From the NCBI GenBank assembly GCA_016786465.1, contig JAEUWC010000029.1:1-64000 (forward strand): a DNA stretch of 64,000 bases. The letters are read 5' to 3'. Of the stretch, positions 61,120 through 64,000 are shown piece after piece. The notes under the pieces are model-generated. The model worked only from the letters and a program-made list of their open reading frames with translations. It was not told the DNA's origin and searched no databases. The position numbers and the translations under genes are program-made. Numbering within the stretch: position 1 is the first letter of the stretch; each line of letters begins with the position of its first letter. This DNA is from Bdellovibrionales bacterium (lineage in GTDB: Bacteria; Bdellovibrionota; UBA1018).

Positions 61120-62462
61120 TAGGGTTTCTTCTTTTTGTTAGGGTCGACTTTTCCGTGGTCTAACTTTTTTGAACCCGCTGCGGTCTGCACGGGTTTCACG
61201 CTTCCACGAAGAAGTTGGCCGGCTTCTTGATGATCCGGTTGAAGTTGAACTGCCTTTTCCAGCGCGGCAATGGCTTGCTGCTGACGCCCAAGTTTCAATA
61301 AAAGCCGGCCCAGGTGGTAGTTCAACTTGGGGCTCATCGGGCAGGCGACGACCCCTTCAGTTAAGGCTGCGGCAGCCTTGTCCAGCGAAGCTGCCCTTTC
61401 ATAGACCGAAGCCAATTCGATGTAAGGGTAATCCAGTGCCGGATTCATATGGATGGCTTCACGAACCAAATAGATCGCTTCATCAAAACCGCGATCGGGG
61501 CGTTCTAAAATTTTGACGTGCGCCAGCCCTAAATAGGCATCGACGTTCTTAGGGTCAAGACGCTGCACGTGTTTATACAAACGCTTGGCATTGAAGTAAT
61601 CGCCGTCTTTGATCAGCTTCTTGGCGTCTTCCAGGCGTGAACTGATCTTGCGATGAAGCCTGACGTTCTTCATGACCACTTCGACCTTGGTCAGAAGGGT
61701 TTCCACGTTAAAGGGCTTGATCACGTAATGGTCAACTTCGGCTTGAATCGCCATATCGACCTTGATGTGTTCAATTGAACTTTGGGATGTGCACATCAAA
61801 AACGCCACGTGCTGAAGCTTGACGTCCGCGCGAACGCGACGAAGAAAATCGATGCCCTTTAATTTCGGCATTTCCCAATCACTGATGACCAGCGCGATTT
61901 GCTCGATATTGGCTTTCAGAATCGCAAAACCTTCTTCGCCATCCGATCCTGTGAAGATCGGTCGATAGGTCATCGATTCCAAAATTTCGACAATCGTTCC
62001 GCGAACCACCGGATCGTCGTCCACGACCAGAACGCCACGAACCAGATCGGCCTTGTGTTCTTCCAGGATTTCTCCCAGCTTCTGCTTCAGCGTCGCGATT
62101 CGGAAAGGCTTGGTCAAATAGGCATCGACCTGAAGGGCGGCTGCTTCTTCAACCTTGATCTGTTCCTGGCTAACGGGACTGGTCGCCATGATGAAAGGGA
62201 TATTCTTAAACGCTTCTTCTTTTTTTAGCGTCTTTAGAAGTTCGATCCCAGAAACGATCGGCATTTCCCAATCGCTGATGATCAAATCGACAGGTTCTTT
62301 TTGAATCAGATTGTAGGCTTCATAACCGTTGGTAGCGACCAGAATGGACGAAAATCCAAGGCTAAGCAGGTATTCCTGAACGGTACGACGGGCGTCTGCA
62401 TCGTCGTCTGCGACCAGCACCGTGTATGTCGGAGGAATGTCGAGTTTGATTTCTTTTTCCAT
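61119..62462 (-). CDS. Double-receiver response regulator with TPR tail
   Basis: A 447-residue protein with two receiver domains (phospho-Asp at D64 and D195, conserved Lys at K118 and K249), then TPR-like repeats (about 280-420). No DNA-binding or enzymatic output domain. It likely passes signals through protein contacts. The stop overlaps the ureohydrolase start; its start overlaps the stop of the upstream kinase by one base. Confidence 0.9.
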   Translation of the reverse strand: MEKEIKLDIPPTYTVLVADDDADARRTVQEYLLSLGFSSILVATNGYEAYNLIQKEPVDLIISDWEMPIVSGIELLKTLKKEEAFKNIPFIMATSPVSQEQIKVEEAAALQVDAYLTKPFRIATLKQKLGEILEEHKADLVRGVLVVDDDPVVRGTIVEILESMTYRPIFTGSDGEEGFAILKANIEQIALVISDWEMPKLKGIDFLRRVRADVKLQHVAFLMCTSQSSIEHIKVDMAIQAEVDHYVIKPFNVETLLTKVEVVMKNVRLHRKISSRLEDAKKLIKDGDYFNAKRLYKHVQRLDPKNVDAYLGLAHVKILERPDRGFDEAIYLVREAIHMNPALDYPYIELASVYERAASLDKAAAALTEGVVACPMSPKLNYHLGRLLLKLGRQQQAIAALEKAVQLQPDHQEAGQLLRGSVKPVQTAAGSKKLDHGKVDPNKKKKP

Positions 62463-63637
62463 TATCCGCCTTCAAAAACGGGGAATACCAAGGTGAACTG
62501 AGTCCCCTGCCCCACTTTGGATTCTACCTCGATCTTGCCCTGATGTTCTTCCATGATCTTCTTTGCGATCGAAAGACCCAGTCCGCTGCCTTTTTCGCCC
62601 TTGGTCGTAAAGGCAAAATCAAAGATTCGACCCAGGACATCGGGTGGGATTCCGGTTCCGGTATCCTTGACCCAAGCGCGCGCAAATTTTCCTTCGATAC
62701 CGCATCCCAATTCGACTTCGCCGCCACTGGGCATCGAGTGCATCGCGTTGATGATCAGGTTCAGAACGACTTGTTCCAGTTCAGGCGCGTTCCCTTTGAC
62801 AAAGGCATTCGGTTCCAGTTTTTGCTGAATCTTCACGCTGTGCTTCTTAAGTTCGTGATCGATCAAGGAAAGCGTGTTGGTGAAAATTTTATCAAGCGCC
62901 GTCTTTGCTGGTGCCGCTTGTTTTTTTGAAAAGAACTGAAGGTTTCGAACAATCAAAGAAGCGCGGTCTGAAGCGCTGAGAATCGTTTTCAATTTTTCTT
63001 TGACCTTGTCGTCACTGGTTTCCATCAGGGCCAAGTCCGCTTTGCCCACAATGGCCTGAAGGATGTTGCCAAATTCATGCCCGATCCCGCGTGCGACCTG
63101 ACCGACGGCAGCCAGACGTTCGGCGTGAATCAACTGTTCCTGGGCCAACTTCAATTGTTCACGGCGATTCCAAGACGCGACCATCTGCCGCGCTTTCTGC
63201 ATGATTTCTGCGCGGGTAAAGGGCTTGTTCAGATAGTCCCACTGATCTTTGAACTTTTCGCCGAAAAGCAGATCGATGTCGTCGATGCTTCGATCTTGGT
63301 AAGCCGTGACGACTGTGCAAAGAATCTGCGGGTCTTTCTTCCAAAGTTCGCGGATTAACGAAAGGCCATCCATTCCGCCTTCTAGCTTCACGTCAAAAAA
63401 TCCCCCGGCAATTCGCTTACCGGCCTGGTAATGTTCTTCGACCTTTTTTAAGGCTTCCTCGGCGCTTGCAGCTTGGATCAGTTCGTATTCAGATGCGGCT
63501 GCTGCGGCGGGGGCGCCGGCGCCGCCTCGGGACGACACTTTCTGGGTCGATGTGCGTGTCGGGGTCAGAAAGCCCACATAGGCTTCGACAATGTCTTTTT
63601 CGTCATCGACGACCAAAATGACTTTGTTCTCGCTCAT
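62462..63637 (-). CDS. Receiver-histidine kinase hybrid
   Basis: A 391-residue protein with an N-terminal receiver (phospho-Asp at D82, Lys at K138) that carries an unusual Ala/Gly/Ser-rich insert at about residues 28-50, then a histidine kinase: H-box GIGHEFGN with His187, N-box NLIINAMHS, G1 DTGTGIP, G2 GEKGSGLGLS. The receiver-first order means it may be switched by another kinase, perhaps the one encoded just upstream. No membrane segment: a cytoplasmic kinase. Confidence 0.93.
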   Translation of the reverse strand: MSENKVILVVDDEKDIVEAYVGFLTPTRTSTQKVSSRGGAGAPAAAAASEYELIQAASAEEALKKVEEHYQAGKRIAGGFFDVKLEGGMDGLSLIRELWKKDPQILCTVVTAYQDRSIDDIDLLFGEKFKDQWDYLNKPFTRAEIMQKARQMVASWNRREQLKLAQEQLIHAERLAAVGQVARGIGHEFGNILQAIVGKADLALMETSDDKVKEKLKTILSASDRASLIVRNLQFFSKKQAAPAKTALDKIFTNTLSLIDHELKKHSVKIQQKLEPNAFVKGNAPELEQVVLNLIINAMHSMPSGGEVELGCGIEGKFARAWVKDTGTGIPPDVLGRIFDFAFTTKGEKGSGLGLSIAKKIMEEHQGKIEVESKVGQGTQFTLVFPVFEGG

Positions 63638-64000
63638 GCGCTGGATTCTCCGGCTTCAAGTTGCAAAGGCAAGGCGATTAAAAAAGTCGTTTCGGAAAAT
63701 GGAATGCTTTTTTCCAAATCGATTTCGCCTTCGTAGGCACGAACGAAACGACGGCAGATCGCCAGTCCCAGCCCCGTGCCTTCCTCGATGGTCTTAGTTG
63801 AAAAATTGGGTTCAAAAATCTTTCCTGCGTTTTCCGCACTGATCCCAGGGCCATTATCAGAAACGCGGATCAAAGCTTGTCCATTCAACTGCTGGGTGGT
63901 GACCCAAACTTTGGGCTGATAGCCCGCCGGCAGGGCTTCGGCTGGGGCACCCTGAATGGCTTGAACGGAATTGCGAACCAGGTTGTTCAGAACCTGCATC
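63634..64000 (-). CDS. Histidine kinase, C-terminal part (cut by the window edge)
   Basis: The visible 121 residues are the catalytic ATP-binding end of a histidine kinase: N-box NLVRNSVQAIQ, G1 DNGPGIS, F-box-like FEPNFSTK, G2 GTGLGLAICRR. The rest lies beyond the right edge. The stop overlaps the start of the hybrid kinase gene by four bases, so it is the upstream member of the operon. Confidence 0.9.
   Translation of the reverse strand, partial: MQVLNNLVRNSVQAIQGAPAEALPAGYQPKVWVTTQQLNGQALIRVSDNGPGISAENAGKIFEPNFSTKTIEEGTGLGLAICRRFVRAYEGEIDLEKSIPFSETTFLIALPLQLEAGESSA

Noticed and set aside
1-64000. tRNA, rRNA, CRISPR arrays and insertion sequences
   Set aside because: No T-loop GGTTCGAATCC-type sequences with cloverleaf arms, no direct-repeat arrays with spacers, and no transposase-like frames were found by reading. 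A covariance-model scan (tRNAscan-SE, Infernal) would be decisive.

Overview
The window looks like a chromosome segment from a predatory-type or related member of the Bdellovibrionota (Bdellovibrio-like deltaproteobacterial lineage). This is an inference from overall gene content: moderate GC, Gram-negative envelope genes (Mla lipid transporter, secretin, lipoproteins, CpoB-like protein), sigma-54 control of flagellar genes, and a flagellar gene order like the fla/che operon of Bacillus. No rRNA, tRNA, CRISPR array or insertion sequence was seen.

Region 1 (about 1-28,490, minus strand) is a nearly complete flagellar basal-body, hook and export cluster. In transcription order it holds a TPR protein, a receiver-less sigma-54 activator, flgB, flgC, fliE, fliF, fliG, fliH, fliI, fliJ, a MotE/YlxF-like gene, fliK, flgD, a flg_new gene and flgE. 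A terminator follows flgE. Then come an unknown membrane protein, fliL, fliM, fliN, fliO, fliP, fliQ, fliR, flhB, flhA, flhF and flhG. A near-consensus sigma-54 promoter lies at the head, at 28560-28575. Many intercistronic gaps hold small hairpins, and two of these belong to repeated families (three copies of a 24-mer, two identical copies of a 19-mer).

Region 2 (28,686-40,440) is housekeeping and envelope. It has an Mla-type ABC transporter with a lipoprotein (plus strand), a TRL-like lipoprotein, rpmE2-rpsR behind a 9-bp dyad that covers the ribosome binding site, a DUF3095 protein, rpmF, a PAP2 phosphatase, a second receiver-less sigma-54 activator, a TetR regulator, ung, metK, and a 41-residue very basic ORF translationally linked to metK.

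Region 3 (40,450-46,830) is a reduced Tad/Flp-like secretion set: secretin, small CpaF-like ATPase, a possible lipocalin-like protein, and on the other strand a TadC-like protein followed by a possible 24-residue membrane peptide. tldD and a small unknown gene lie upstream of the TadC-like gene.

Region 4 (46,848-56,077) has a CpoB-like lipoprotein and a LysM protein, a phospholipase D-like protein, a heavy-metal-associated domain protein, a HAMP-like membrane protein, then dprA-topA-tatA. Region 5 (56,074-58,682) is an accessory patch: a HipA-like kinase with its own DNA-binding head, a very AT-rich spacer full of repeats, and an unknown membrane protein. Region 6 (58,700 to the right edge, minus strand) is a tightly overlapping operon: histidine kinase (cut by the edge), receiver-kinase hybrid, double-receiver TPR regulator, ureohydrolase (arginase/agmatinase family) and an Hsp70-like ATPase without a substrate domain. 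This last operon is the most unusual functional combination in the window.
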